Shown: positions 17,519 through 26,821, counted from the stretch's first letter. The stretch is DNA of 64,000 bases from Janthinobacterium sp. B9-8 (GCF_000969645.2 NZ_CP014222.1:2545740-2609739); one strand, 5' to 3'. Notes: generated by a model not told the origin, from the sequence alone. Numbers and translations: made by a program.

Positions 17519-19002
17519 ATAAATGGCTCCCGCTACTGGGCCTGCTGCTGCTCGGTTTACAGCAAAATGCATGGGCTGAGAAAAAAGCGCTGATTTTTAC
17601 CGTTTCAGAATATCCCAAGCATATTGGCACACTGCGCGGCGTGCGCTACGACGCCGAAAATGCCCGCCAGCTCGCCAATGCCATGGGAGTAAATGATAGC
17701 AATATCGTGCTTTATAAAGACGCCCAGCTCGATTTAAAAGGCATGCGCAATGCGCTGGAGCAATTTGCCAATGGCGTAAACGAAGGCGATCAAGTATTTT
17801 TTTATTACTCCGGCCACGGTGGACAGCAAGTAGTGCAAGGCGGTACACGCTGTGCCGTAGGCTTAATCAGCGTAGATGGCAAGATTTTGCTAGATAGTGA
17901 GCTACAACAGTTTTATCAAAAAATAGAAAATAAAACCTCGCAACTGCTCACCTTTGTTGACGCTTGTTTTTCAGGTGGGATTTTCAATAATGTGGTTACC
18001 CGCTCGCTGGATCAACCCAAAATCAGCCCCAAATTTTGGGGGGGCAGAGAAGTCAGCAGTAAAAGCCAGGCAGTATGCGACAAACCCATCAATGTATTAA
18101 CCCGCGCCATTGACGAACACCAAGCCGATTCGGGCAGCATCAATCATGTGTATATCACCGCATCGCGCGAGAATGAGATTTCATTTGATGAAGAAAACAG
18201 CGGCGGCATGGTCACCGTGGCTTGGCGGCAATGCCTGAAATCAGCGCCTGATCTGGATCGCAGCGGCGCGCTATCCGTCGCCGAAATACAGCAATGCGCG
18301 CAAAAAAAACTAGAAGACCGGCTTGCTGGAACCAGTGATTTTAAAGCCAGCAATATCACGGTAAGGGGCAAGCGCGAATCGGTCTTTCAACTCATTGCAA
18401 ACCCCAATGCCCCCAAACCACAAGCCCAGCCCACAATCAGCCCCGCAGAAAAACCAATCGTTGTTGCCTCGCTGGCCCCTCAAGTACCGAGCGCCATCAA
18501 CCTGCAAGCCACGCTAAATGACCTTTACCAAAGCCGGGATGAGCGGCGAACTGTAAAACTAAAAACCAGTAAGGAAGGAAGCTACCACATTGGCGATGCG
18601 CTTAGCTTTGAAATACAAAGCAGCCATTCAGGCTATGTATATGTGCTGATGGTGGGATCAGACAACAAAACCTTTGACATGCTCTACCCCAATCAACTGG
18701 CCATTAATAATTTCCTGAATAAATCCTCGCCGCTGCCTTTGCCTAGCAAAGGCTGGAAAATGAGATTAGCCGAGCCTGCGGGCAGCAACCGCCTGTTAGT
18801 CATAGTCAGCGATGCACCCCGCGATTTTTCCCAATTAAGCTATCAAAAAATTGGGCCATTCTCTATTTTTAATGGCACAGCAAGCAGCCAATACGATTTA
18901 CAAAGTGCCATGCAAGCGCTATCCCCCAAGCAAAAATGCGATAGCAGAGTAACGTGCACTTCATCCTACGGTGCAGCCTTGCTTGATATCACTGCGGAGT
19001 AA
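17515..19002 (+). CDS. Exported caspase-like protease with EF-hand loop and DUF4384-like C-terminus
   Basis: A 495-residue protein with a signal peptide (ends NAWAE) and an N-terminal metacaspase-like p20 domain. The catalytic dyad is His101 (YYSGHGGQ) and Cys151 (VDACFSGG). Residues 246-257 (DLDRSGALSVAE) fit the EF-hand calcium loop: Asp at 1 and 3, Ser at 5, Gly at 6, Leu at 8, Glu at 12. A linker of about 295-335 leads to a C-terminal domain with YHIGDALSFEIQS and FDMLYPN, resembling DUF4384. Type I metacaspases are often calcium-activated, so the loop suggests calcium control (inference). Coupled to the upstream caspase gene by an ATGA overlap. Confidence 0.87.
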   Translation: MNKWLPLLGLLLLGLQQNAWAEKKALIFTVSEYPKHIGTLRGVRYDAENARQLANAMGVNDSNIVLYKDAQLDLKGMRNALEQFANGVNEGDQVFFYYSGHGGQQVVQGGTRCAVGLISVDGKILLDSELQQFYQKIENKTSQLLTFVDACFSGGIFNNVVTRSLDQPKISPKFWGGREVSSKSQAVCDKPINVLTRAIDEHQADSGSINHVYITASRENEISFDEENSGGMVTVAWRQCLKSAPDLDRSGALSVAEIQQCAQKKLEDRLAGTSDFKASNITVRGKRESVFQLIANPNAPKPQAQPTISPAEKPIVVASLAPQVPSAINLQATLNDLYQSRDERRTVKLKTSKEGSYHIGDALSFEIQSSHSGYVYVLMVGSDNKTFDMLYPNQLAINNFLNKSSPLPLPSKGWKMRLAEPAGSNRLLVIVSDAPRDFSQLSYQKIGPFSIFNGTASSQYDLQSAMQALSPKQKCDSRVTCTSSYGAALLDITAE

Positions 19003-19006
19003 CATC

Positions 19007-19549
19007 ATGAACACCAGAATTTTACTCACCCCCCTTATCCTTATCCCGCTTTTATTCAACAGCTACGCCGCCGAGCCGAAGAATAGCGAACAAATGATTG
19101 AATCGCTGCTACCCAAAACAATGACACGTAATATTGTGATTGAAGAAGATGGCGAAGTAGCCCCGCCCAGCCAACAAGCAGGCAACCCCAGCATTTCGAT
19201 TCCCATCGTGTTTGAATACGGCTCCAGCCGCCTCACCCTCGGCAGCCGCCGCACACTAGACACCATCGCCCGAGCGCTGAATCACCCCAAACTGCAAGCC
19301 TATCAATTTTTAATTGAAGGCCACACCGACGGCAAAGGCAGCAGCGAAACCAATCAAACCCTATCAGAAAAACGCGCTGCCGCCGTGCGAGACTACCTCA
19401 GCGGCCCCCGCCATGTAGAGCAAGTACGTTTACTTGTAATCGGCAAGGGAGCAAGCGAACTCCTCCTCCCCGACGAGCCCTATGCCGCAGCCAACCGCCG
19501 GGTGAAATTTGTCAATGTGGGGAAAATACAGGGAAATAAAACGGAGTAA
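19007..19549 (+). CDS. OmpA-family peptidoglycan-binding protein
   Basis: A 180-residue protein with a signal peptide (ends SYAAEP) and one OmpA C-terminal domain (about 65-178). The strand VFEYGSSRLT, FLIEGHTDGKGSSETNQTLSEKRA and AAANRRVKFV are diagnostic of non-covalent peptidoglycan binding. There is no beta-barrel and no lipobox. The start at 19007 is 4 bases after the previous stop, with GGAG just upstream, so it is the third gene of the caspase operon. It could anchor or report on the cell wall near the two caspases (inference). Confidence 0.88.
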   Translation: MNTRILLTPLILIPLLFNSYAAEPKNSEQMIESLLPKTMTRNIVIEEDGEVAPPSQQAGNPSISIPIVFEYGSSRLTLGSRRTLDTIARALNHPKLQAYQFLIEGHTDGKGSSETNQTLSEKRAAAVRDYLSGPRHVEQVRLLVIGKGASELLLPDEPYAAANRRVKFVNVGKIQGNKTE

Positions 19550-19734
19550 ATATCAAGATGGATGAGTGATCAAATCACGTAGGTACAAACCACGAAGTGT
19601 TTCGTACCTATCGTCGTTCAAAACGTATCACTATTCCAATTTAAGTGCATAGGGTAAATAGGGTTGGTTAATTATTCATCTCACCATGCCATTCAAATGC
19701 ACTACTTATCACCTTCCCTCTTTAAAGCCATAAA

Positions 19735-19760
19735 AAAGCCTCACCCAAAGGTGAGGCTTT
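19735..19760 (-). terminator. Intrinsic terminator of gltS
   Basis: AAGCCTCACC pairs with GGTGAGGCTT around CAAA, and A-runs on the plus strand give the T-run for minus-strand transcription. A separate imperfect hairpin (AGGTAC..GTACCT, 19581-19609) lies after the caspase operon. The rest of 19550-19785 has no gene. Confidence 0.85.
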
Positions 19761-19785
19761 CTCATTCATCTGCTTAATTATTTAA

Positions 19786-20994
19786 TCACCCATAAATCGG
19801 CAGCAATAAAAATAGCTTAATCAAAATCGCATTAGCAATATCAATAAAGAATGCGCCAACCATGGGCACAACTAAGAAGGCGATGTGGGAGGGGCCGAAG
19901 CGTTCGGTTACGGCTTGCATATTGGCGATGGCGGTAGGCGTAGCGCCCAGGCCAAAGCCGCAGTTACCGGCGGCTAAAACCACGGCGTCGTAGTTTTTGC
20001 CCATCACGCGGAATGTAACAAAGATAGCGAAAAGCGCCATCACGATGGCTTGCACCGCGAGAATGCCCAACATAGGTAGCGCTAATGAGCCTAATTCCCA
20101 TAAGCGCAAGGTCATTAAGGCTATGGCTAAAAACAGTGACAGGCTTACATTCCCTAATACCGATACGCCGCGATCAAAGACTTGGTAAAGACCTAATGCA
20201 GATAAACCATTTCTCAGCACCACACCAATAAAGAGCACACATACGAAACCCGGTAATTCAAGGGCAGTTCCCTTTAATAATGTTGCGAGTGCCGATCCCG
20301 CCATCAGGCTCACAGCAATCAGGGCCAGTGTTTCGATAAAGACTTGGGGGGTAATCAGGCGCACAGCATGTGGCTGCTCAAAGGGGGTGGGGCTATCGTC
20401 GCTATTATGTTCAGAGCCGGGGATTTGTACTTTTTTAACCAGATAACGCGCAACCGGCCCGCCAATTAAGCCGCCCATCACCAGACCAAATGTGGCACAA
20501 GCCATGGCGACTTCGGTGGCGGATGCTAAGCCGTATTTCTCGCTAAACACGGCACTCCACGCAGCGCCCGTGCCATGCCCGCCCGACATGGTGATTGATC
20601 CGCCCAATAGGCCAAGCAGAGGGCTGATACCCATAGCGCTGGCGGCGGCAATCCCGACGATGTTTTGCATCATCAGCATGGAAACCACCACGCCGGTAAA
20701 GATAACGAGGGTGCGGCCGCCTTTTTTCAGGCTGGCAAGATCTGCATTCAAGCCGATACTGGCAAAGAATGCGAGCATCAACGGCGTTTGCATGCCGGTA
20801 TCAAACTTGACTTCGGCCCCAAAACTCAGCCGTCCAAGCAGCAGTAAAACAGCGACCAATAAGCCCCCCACCACAGGCTCGGGGATGCTGTAATTACGCA
20901 GCGGCGGTGACCACTCAACAATTTTTCGCCCTAATAATAAAACCAGCGATGCTGCGACTAAAGTACCGTAAAAATCGAGTTGAAGCATATTCAC
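19786..20994 (-). CDS. gltS: Sodium/glutamate symporter GltS
   Basis: A 402-residue inner-membrane protein with about 10-12 hydrophobic segments, importing L-glutamate with sodium. Typical motifs are YSIPEPVVGGLLVA near residue 35, GGSITMSGGHGTGAAWS near 131, and a second repeat with GNCGFGLGATPTAIANM near 342. These GGHGTG and GxGATPTA loops are the signature of the GltS family. It is monocistronic, with its own terminator. The 276-bp region upstream (20995-21270) is A+T-rich and shows no gene. Confidence 0.94.
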   Translation of the reverse strand: MNMLQLDFYGTLVAASLVLLLGRKIVEWSPPLRNYSIPEPVVGGLLVAVLLLLGRLSFGAEVKFDTGMQTPLMLAFFASIGLNADLASLKKGGRTLVIFTGVVVSMLMMQNIVGIAAASAMGISPLLGLLGGSITMSGGHGTGAAWSAVFSEKYGLASATEVAMACATFGLVMGGLIGGPVARYLVKKVQIPGSEHNSDDSPTPFEQPHAVRLITPQVFIETLALIAVSLMAGSALATLLKGTALELPGFVCVLFIGVVLRNGLSALGLYQVFDRGVSVLGNVSLSLFLAIALMTLRLWELGSLALPMLGILAVQAIVMALFAIFVTFRVMGKNYDAVVLAAGNCGFGLGATPTAIANMQAVTERFGPSHIAFLVVPMVGAFFIDIANAILIKLFLLLPIYG

Positions 20995-21270
20995 CCTTAT
21001 TGTCTTTATATAATCAATGACATTGAAATATTACATAAGAATATTTAGCTGCTTTATTCAGGTCGTGATTAAACAAGTCATTTATATTTAATACAAGCGA
21101 GGAAAACCCGACTGAAATCCCGTAATTCGTCATAAAGGTAAAAATAACCAAGGATAAATGACTATATCTATTTACTTCATGCCATTGCCATAGCCAGCGA
21201 GGGCTGCGTTATTCCAAATAAATAATTATATGGTATTAAATATAACGATTCACCGCATTTACGCTGCAAA

Positions 21271-21639
21271 TTAATTATGCACAATCAGCGCCACTACCTT
21301 GCGATCTTCCGAAGTCAAAATATTAAAGGTGCGGCATAGTGCGCCGGTATCCATCACATCCAGACCAATATGCGCGGCGGCTAGTGCACTATAGAGCCGC
21401 GGATGTGGAAAGCGAATGGTTTTTCCTGTGCCCAATAAAACCACTTCAGGCTTATACGCCAGCACCGCAGTAAAATCGGCCTCAGTTAAATCATCAAAGC
21501 CCAAAGGCCGCCAAACATGGACCTCGCTAGCGGTAACCAACACATTGCCCTGATATTGCTCGGTATTCACCCGCACAAAATCGTCACCATAGCCTGAGAA
21601 CTGATTCAGATTTTCGATGGCGGTATGTTGTAATTTCAT
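21271..21639 (-). CDS. Mth938-like (DUF498) protein
   Basis: A 122-residue single-domain protein of the Mth938/NDUFAF3-like fold. WRPLGFDDLT, PEVVLLGTGKTIRFPHPRLY and DVMDTGALCRTFNILTSEDR are typical. Bacterial function is not established. The start at 21639 has GGGAAA 7-8 bases upstream; a longer in-frame version adds 22 unlikely residues. Divergent from alaA with 149 bp between them. Confidence 0.8.
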   Translation of the reverse strand: MKLQHTAIENLNQFSGYGDDFVRVNTEQYQGNVLVTASEVHVWRPLGFDDLTEADFTAVLAYKPEVVLLGTGKTIRFPHPRLYSALAAAHIGLDVMDTGALCRTFNILTSEDRKVVALIVHN

Positions 21640-21788
21640 GATGATTTCCCAATTAAAGACTCTGTATTTTAACTTAATCGCTGACGGATACGTTTTTGTA
21701 TTCATTTTTTTGTTTTCGTAATCACATTAAGTGCAGTACAGCGCAATCTTTCGTTAGAATATAAGGTCCTAGCCTATAAGCCGCTGCC

Positions 21789-23027
21789 ATGACTACCATT
21801 CTTAAATCAAACAAATTACAAAATGTCTGTTACGAGATTCGTGGGCCTGTTCCTGAGCGAGCCCGTCAGATGGAAGAAGAAGGCCAGCGTATTATCAAGC
21901 TGAATATCGGCAATCTGGCGCCGTTTGGCTTTGATGCCCCCGAAGAAGTGGTGCAAGACATGATTCGCAACCTGCCCAATTCCGCAGGCTATGTCGATTC
22001 CAAAGGCCTGTTTCAGGCACGTAAAGCAGTCATGCATTACACGCAATCCAAAAATATTAGCGATGTGACGGTAGACGATATTTATATTGGCAACGGCGCA
22101 TCCGAGCTAATCGTGATGGCCATGCAGGGCCTGCTCAATGATGGCGATGAAGTCTTGGTACCGATGCCGGATTATCCGCTCTGGACAGCCGCAGTCAGCC
22201 TGGCAGGTGGCACGCCACGCCATTATCTATGCGATGAAGCCAATGAATGGTACCCATCGCTGGAAGATATTCGCAGCAAAATCAGCGCCAAAACCAAAGC
22301 CATTGTAATTATCAACCCGAATAATCCAACGGGTGCTTTATATCCTGATTCGCTGCTCAAAGACATTATTCAAATTGCGCGTGAACATAGCCTGATTATT
22401 TACGCCGATGAAATCTACGACAAAGTGCTTTACGACGGCGCAACGCATACCTCAATTGCCTCTCTGGAATCAAAAGAGAAGGATATTTTGTTTGTAACCT
22501 TTAACGGCTTATCCAAAAATTATCGCGCTTGTGGCTTTAGAGCGGGTTGGATGTTTGTCTCTGGCAATAAGAAAATAGCAAAAGATTATATCGAGGGATT
22601 GAATATCCTCGCTACCATGCGACTCTGCGCCAATGTGCCTGCCCAATACGCCATTCAAACCGCGCTGGGCGGATATCAGAGCATTAATGATTTAGTCAAA
22701 CCCACAGGCCGTCTCGCTAAGCAACGCGATCTGGCCTACAAGCTGCTCACGGAGATCCCGGGAGTAAGCTGTGTAAAACCAAGAGCAGCGCTCTATATGT
22801 TCCCTAAGCTGGATCCGGCCATTTACCCGATTGCCGACGATCAGCAGTTTATTTTAGAGCTATTACAAGAAGAGAAAGTGCTGCTGGTGCAAGGCACAGG
22901 CTTCAACTGGCAAACGCCTGATCATTTCCGCGTGGTGTTCTTACCCAATCTGGATGATCTCACTGACGCCATTGCCCGCCTTGCCCGCTTCTTAGCAAAC
23001 TATCGAAAACGTCACGGCACAGATTAA
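21789..23027 (+). CDS. alaA: PLP-dependent aminotransferase, AlaA type
   Basis: A 412-residue fold-type I aminotransferase that most resembles AlaA (alanine-synthesising transaminase using glutamate and pyruvate). Motifs: KLNIGNLAPFGFDAPEE, IYIGNGASELIVMAMQ, INPNNPTGALY, YADEIYDKVLYD and the PLP lysine in FNGLSKNYRACGFRAGW. Only 17 bp separate it from hom, so the two probably form one transcription unit. This order (aminotransferase, hom, thrC) places it within aspartate-family amino-acid metabolism. Confidence 0.9.
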   Translation: MTTILKSNKLQNVCYEIRGPVPERARQMEEEGQRIIKLNIGNLAPFGFDAPEEVVQDMIRNLPNSAGYVDSKGLFQARKAVMHYTQSKNISDVTVDDIYIGNGASELIVMAMQGLLNDGDEVLVPMPDYPLWTAAVSLAGGTPRHYLCDEANEWYPSLEDIRSKISAKTKAIVIINPNNPTGALYPDSLLKDIIQIAREHSLIIYADEIYDKVLYDGATHTSIASLESKEKDILFVTFNGLSKNYRACGFRAGWMFVSGNKKIAKDYIEGLNILATMRLCANVPAQYAIQTALGGYQSINDLVKPTGRLAKQRDLAYKLLTEIPGVSCVKPRAALYMFPKLDPAIYPIADDQQFILELLQEEKVLLVQGTGFNWQTPDHFRVVFLPNLDDLTDAIARLARFLANYRKRHGTD

Positions 23028-23044
23028 TCAGAGGAATAAAACAA

Positions 23045-24355
23045 ATGAAACCCATCAATGTAGGTTTATGCGGTGTAGGCACTGTAGGCGGCGGAACAGT
23101 TACGGTTCTGAAAAGGAATGCCATCGAAATTACCCGCCGCGCAGGCAGGCCGATTGTCATTACCATGGCAGCCAACCGTGATCTAGTCCGTGCTCGTGAG
23201 CTATGCGGTGATGACATCACCCTGACAGACGACGCTATGGATGTAGTCAACAACCCAGACATCGACATTGTGGTAGAACTCATTGGCGGCACCACCATCG
23301 CCAAAGACCTCGTCTTGGCTGCCATTGCCAATGGCAAGCATGTAGTCACCGCCAATAAAAAACTGATCGCCGAATACGGCAATGAGATTTTCGCCCGCGC
23401 TACCGAAAAAGGCGTGATGGTTTCATTTGAAGCCGCCGTAGCCGGTGGCATCCCGATTATTAAAGCGCTGCGTGAAGGCCTAACCGCCAATAAAATTGAA
23501 TGGGTGGCGGGCATTATCAATGGCACATCTAACTTTATCCTGACAGAAATGCGCGATAAAGGCCTTGCCTTTGCCGATGTATTAAAAGAAGCGCAACGCC
23601 TTGGCTATGCCGAAGCTGACCCTACTTTTGATATCGAAGGCCACGATGCCGCGCATAAGCTCACCATCATGAGCGCGATTGCCTTTGGCATTCCGGTGCA
23701 ATTTGATAAAGCTTACTTAGAAGGCATTAGCAAGCTGTCCGCCATTGATATTCAGTACGCACAAGAGCTGGGCTATCGCATCAAACTGCTGGGCATGACT
23801 CGCCGCCGCGAGCAAGGCATTGAGCTACGTGTTGCCCCTACGCTGATCCCTGCCAGCCGCCTGATTGCCAATGTAGATGGCGTGATGAATGCGATTTTGG
23901 TGAAGGGCGATGCCGTCGGTGCCACCATGTATTACGGCCCCGGCGCAGGTGCCGAGCCAACAGCGTCTTCCGTAATTGCCGATCTGGTCGATATCACTCG
24001 CCTGCATACCGCAGACCCAGAGCAACGCGTGCCGCATCTGGCTTTCCAGCCATCGCAAATTGCTGATCTGCCGATTCTGCCGATTGATGAAATTGAAACC
24101 TGCTACTACCTGCGTATCAATACTGAAGATAAGCCTGGGGTTCTGGCCGATATCACCCGCCTACTTGCCGACAACGATATTTCGGTCGACGCCATGTTGC
24201 AGCGCCCGATTGCTGGCGAAGCCCGTGCCGATATCATCATCATCACGCATCTGGCCGTCGAAAAACGCGTCAACACCGCCATCAAAGGCATCGAAGCCCT
24301 GCCAAGCATCACCGGCGCAGTCATCCGCTTACGCCTTGAGCATTTGAACGGCTGA
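23045..24355 (+). CDS. hom: Homoserine dehydrogenase
   Basis: A 436-residue enzyme reducing aspartate semialdehyde to homoserine for threonine and methionine synthesis. It has an N-terminal NAD(P)-binding motif GLCGVGTVGGGTV, a middle catalytic domain (VTANKKLIAEYG, GIINGTSNFILTEM, EADPTFDIEGHDAAHKL) and a C-terminal ACT domain (about 355-436, LRINTEDKPGVLADITRLL) for feedback control. It is not fused to aspartokinase. AGAGG lies upstream. Followed by a repeat-filled gap before thrC. Confidence 0.97.
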   Translation: MKPINVGLCGVGTVGGGTVTVLKRNAIEITRRAGRPIVITMAANRDLVRARELCGDDITLTDDAMDVVNNPDIDIVVELIGGTTIAKDLVLAAIANGKHVVTANKKLIAEYGNEIFARATEKGVMVSFEAAVAGGIPIIKALREGLTANKIEWVAGIINGTSNFILTEMRDKGLAFADVLKEAQRLGYAEADPTFDIEGHDAAHKLTIMSAIAFGIPVQFDKAYLEGISKLSAIDIQYAQELGYRIKLLGMTRRREQGIELRVAPTLIPASRLIANVDGVMNAILVKGDAVGATMYYGPGAGAEPTASSVIADLVDITRLHTADPEQRVPHLAFQPSQIADLPILPIDEIETCYYLRINTEDKPGVLADITRLLADNDISVDAMLQRPIAGEARADIIIITHLAVEKRVNTAIKGIEALPSITGAVIRLRLEHLNG

Positions 24356-24360
24356 TACCA

Positions 24361-24786
24361 ATCTAAAATTCTAAATCTGAAAGTTCTGTAGACACAGAGA
24401 ACGGTGAGAAAAGCAAAGGCGAGAAAAAGCTGAGAAAACTGTCGTTGATGAGGCAAGGTAGGGCGGGTGAAACCCGCCGCTTTTGCAATATATTTGGTAA
24501 CTACTCAGGCATTCAAACAAAACCCAAATCTTGAACCACAGAGAACACGGAGGACACAGAGTTCCACGGAGAAAACCAAGAGAAATAATCTTTTTTTCTA
24601 CCTTTCGTGTTATTTGTGAGTATCCGCTTGGTTTTTATCGCACCTGAGTAGTGACTATATTTGTTGTATAGCGGCGGGTTGCACCCGCCCTACAAAACTC
24701 AAGTTTCATTTGGTTTTCCTCGCCTTTGCCCTTCTCCGTGTTCTCCGTGTCTACAGACTTTAGGGTTGATTAAAGGTCTAAAAATC
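24361..24786. repeat. Repeat-filled hom-thrC intergenic region
   Basis: Holds several dispersed repeats and no gene. A TCTGTAGACACAGAGAACGG copy begins near 24381. A palindromic GTAGGGCGGGTGAAACCCGC unit is at 24458-24478. An AAATCTTGAACCACAGAGAA copy starts near 24524. A second GCGGGTTGCACCCGCCCTAC unit is at 24674-24693. An inverted copy of the first family (CTCCGTGTTCTCCGTGTCTA) lies near 24736-24760. Together they nearly fill the 431-bp gap, so a promoter for thrC is hard to place. Confidence 0.75.
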
Positions 24787-26199
24787 ATGCGCTATATCTC
24801 TACTCGCGGCGGTATGCCGCCTCAGTCTTTTTCAGCCATTTTGCTCGGCGGCTTAGCGCCCGATGGCGGCTTGGTGATGCCTGAAGTGTGCCCGCGCCTT
24901 ACGCAGGCCGATTTAGAACGCCTCGCTCCCCTGCCCTATGCTGAGTTGGCTTTTGAAGTGATTCGTCTGTTTGTCGACGACATCCCCGAAGCAGATTTAA
25001 AAGCACTAGTCGCCAAGACTTACACCGCCGAAGTATTTGGCTCCGCCGACATTACGCCGATCAAAACACTGGCTCCTAATCTGCATCTGCAACAGCTCTC
25101 TAATGGCCCAACGCTGGCTTTTAAAGATATGGCGATGCAATTGCTGGGCAATCTATTTGAATATGTGCTGGCGCGTGACGATAAAGAAATCAATATCGTC
25201 GGCGCAACTTCGGGTGACACCGGCTCGGCGGCGGAATACGCCATGCGCGGCAAAAAGGGCGTGAATGTATTTATGCTCAGCCCCGCTGGCAAAATGAGCC
25301 CCTTCCAGCGCGCACAAATGTTTAGCCTGCAAGACGCCAACATCCACAATATCGCGGTCAAGAGCATGTTTGATGCCTGCCAAGATATGGTAAAAGCCAT
25401 CAATAACGATGCGGCGTTTAAGCAAGATTACAAAATTGGCGCGGTCAATTCGATCAACTGGGGCCGTGTAGTGGCGCAGATTTGCTACTACTTCAAAGGC
25501 TATTTTGCCGTGGCCAAAACGGTGGGCGAGCCGGTGGATTTCTGTGTGCCGTCAGGCAACTTTGGCAATATCTGCGCAGGCCATATGGCGCGCCAGATGG
25601 GTCTGCCGATTCGCCGCCTGATTGTGGCTACCAATGAAAACGATGTGCTGGACGAGTTTTTCAGCAGCGGCGGCTACCACCCACGCGGCCTTGATCGCAC
25701 TTTCGAAACATCCAGCCCATCGATGGATATCACCAAGGCTTCTAATCTGGAACGCTTTGTCTTCGATTTGCTAGGCCGCGATGCAGGCAAATTATCCACC
25801 CTATGGAAAGGCATCGATGCTGGCATCGGCTTTGATTTAAGCGCGGACGATTTCGCCAAGATGCGCGATATCTATGGCTTTAGATCCAGCCGCAGCACCC
25901 ATCAAGACCGCCTCGATAATATCCGTAGCGTGTTTGAGACTTACGGCGTAGAAATCGACCCTCACACCGCCGACGGCTATAAAGCAGCCATCGAGCATAG
26001 GGATGCCAACGTCGCCATGGTCATCCTCGAAACAGCCCTGCCCGCCAAGTTTGAAAACACCATGCTGGACGCCATCGGCCAAAAACCACAACGCCCGGCG
26101 GCCTTGCACGATCTTGAAAAGTTACCGCAGCGCTTTGACCTCCTAGAAGCAGACGTGGCGGCGCTTAAGGCTTATTTGGTGGAGCGGATTAAAGCCTAA
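24787..26199 (+). CDS. thrC: Threonine synthase
   Basis: A 470-residue PLP enzyme converting O-phosphohomoserine to threonine. N-terminus MRYISTRGG, PLP lysine in GPTLAFKDMAMQLLG (about residue 112), phosphate-binding GATSGDTGSAAEYAMRG and NSINWGRVVAQICYY are characteristic of the long proteobacterial form. The start at 24787 matches the family. An in-frame ATG 42 codons upstream would translate the repeat sequence and is rejected. Likely works with hom upstream. Confidence 0.96.
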   Translation: MRYISTRGGMPPQSFSAILLGGLAPDGGLVMPEVCPRLTQADLERLAPLPYAELAFEVIRLFVDDIPEADLKALVAKTYTAEVFGSADITPIKTLAPNLHLQQLSNGPTLAFKDMAMQLLGNLFEYVLARDDKEINIVGATSGDTGSAAEYAMRGKKGVNVFMLSPAGKMSPFQRAQMFSLQDANIHNIAVKSMFDACQDMVKAINNDAAFKQDYKIGAVNSINWGRVVAQICYYFKGYFAVAKTVGEPVDFCVPSGNFGNICAGHMARQMGLPIRRLIVATNENDVLDEFFSSGGYHPRGLDRTFETSSPSMDITKASNLERFVFDLLGRDAGKLSTLWKGIDAGIGFDLSADDFAKMRDIYGFRSSRSTHQDRLDNIRSVFETYGVEIDPHTADGYKAAIEHRDANVAMVILETALPAKFENTMLDAIGQKPQRPAALHDLEKLPQRFDLLEADVAALKAYLVERIKA

Positions 26200-26271
26200 A
26201 ACCTGTTTTTCGTAGGGTGTGCAAGTCGTTTTCCTTGCGCACCGCTTTTACCAGCTGCATTGCCATTAAGC

Positions 26272-26502
26272 AAAAAGACCTTTTTAGTGCCTTCGGCACA
26301 TTGATTTTGGAGCGGTAGCCACCGCGGGGGGCTTCCTTTCTTGAACGGCCAAGAAACGAAGCTAAAGAAGGCCGCCCCGACCAGCACGAAAGCCCCCTCA
26401 TCTGCGGACAATCGAGCGGCGGCTGCGGAACTCGCTTCGCTCAAACAGTCCTCGCCGAAACCCCGCCCGCTTGTTCCTCGCTTCGGCGTGCTTCAAGGGG
26501 AC
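26272..26502 (+). repeat. ~230-bp dispersed repeat, copy 1
   Basis: This stretch recurs in inverse orientation at 54305-54529. Shared blocks, in order, are TAGTGCC(T/C)T(T/C)GGCAC, GAACGGCCAAGAAA, TGCGGACAATCGAG, GGCGGCTGCGGAACTCGC, AAACCCCGCC and TTCGGCGTGCTTCAAGGGGA. No credible gene is present, although an open frame crosses it. It may be a MITE-like element or a structured RNA. Confidence 0.8.
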
Positions 26503-26564
26503 TCCAAAAGCCCAGTGCAAAGATCGAGATCAATATGCTTTTTCGCTGTTCGCTAATCAGCCCT

Positions 26565-26596
26565 GTAGGGCGGGTTAGCCGGAGGCGTAACCCGCG
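26565..26596. repeat. GTAGGGCGGGT..ACCCGC palindromic repeat
   Basis: GTAGGGCGGGTT, a short GCC/GGC stem and AACCCGC form an interrupted palindrome. It belongs to the REP-like family seen at about ten sites in the window. Confidence 0.7.
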
Positions 26597-26647
26597 ATTG
26601 GCTGAGTATTCAGCTGGGCAATAAGTAAATGAGCAAGTGGAGCAAGG

Positions 26648-26741
26648 GGGTCAGGTCTTACATTTTGCATAGGATAAAATTTACAGTGGTTTACAAAGCA
26701 AGTTAAATTAATTACTTCATGTCAAATGTAAGACCTGACCC
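26648..26741. mobile_element. 94-bp MITE with perfect 18-bp terminal inverted repeats
   Basis: The ends GGGTCAGGTCTTACATTT and AAATGTAAGACCTGACCC are perfect inverted repeats around a 58-bp A+T-rich interior without coding capacity. I recall similar GGGTCAGGTCTT ends around REP-associated tyrosine transposase genes, which would explain movement in trans; no such gene is in the window. Direct target duplications were not evident. Confidence 0.75.
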
Positions 26742-26821
26742 TATGATATTCTGGCTGGCTCATGCAGCAAGGCAGAAGAACTACACGGTAAGCTAGGCCT
26801 CTAAGCTCTGCTCTACCCCAT

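Noticed and set aside
24661..24786. N-terminal extension of threonine synthase
   Set aside because: The extra 42 codons translate two dispersed repeats, and the conserved N-terminus begins at 24787.
26341..26556. Open frame of 71 codons inside the 230-bp dispersed repeat
   Set aside because: It has no ribosome site, the frame crosses a repeat whose other copy does not preserve it well, and the composition is unlike a real protein.
26761..26820. Possible tRNA remnant near a G+C-rich stretch before the hairpin
   Set aside because: I could not draw a cloverleaf or find a TTCGA-type loop.
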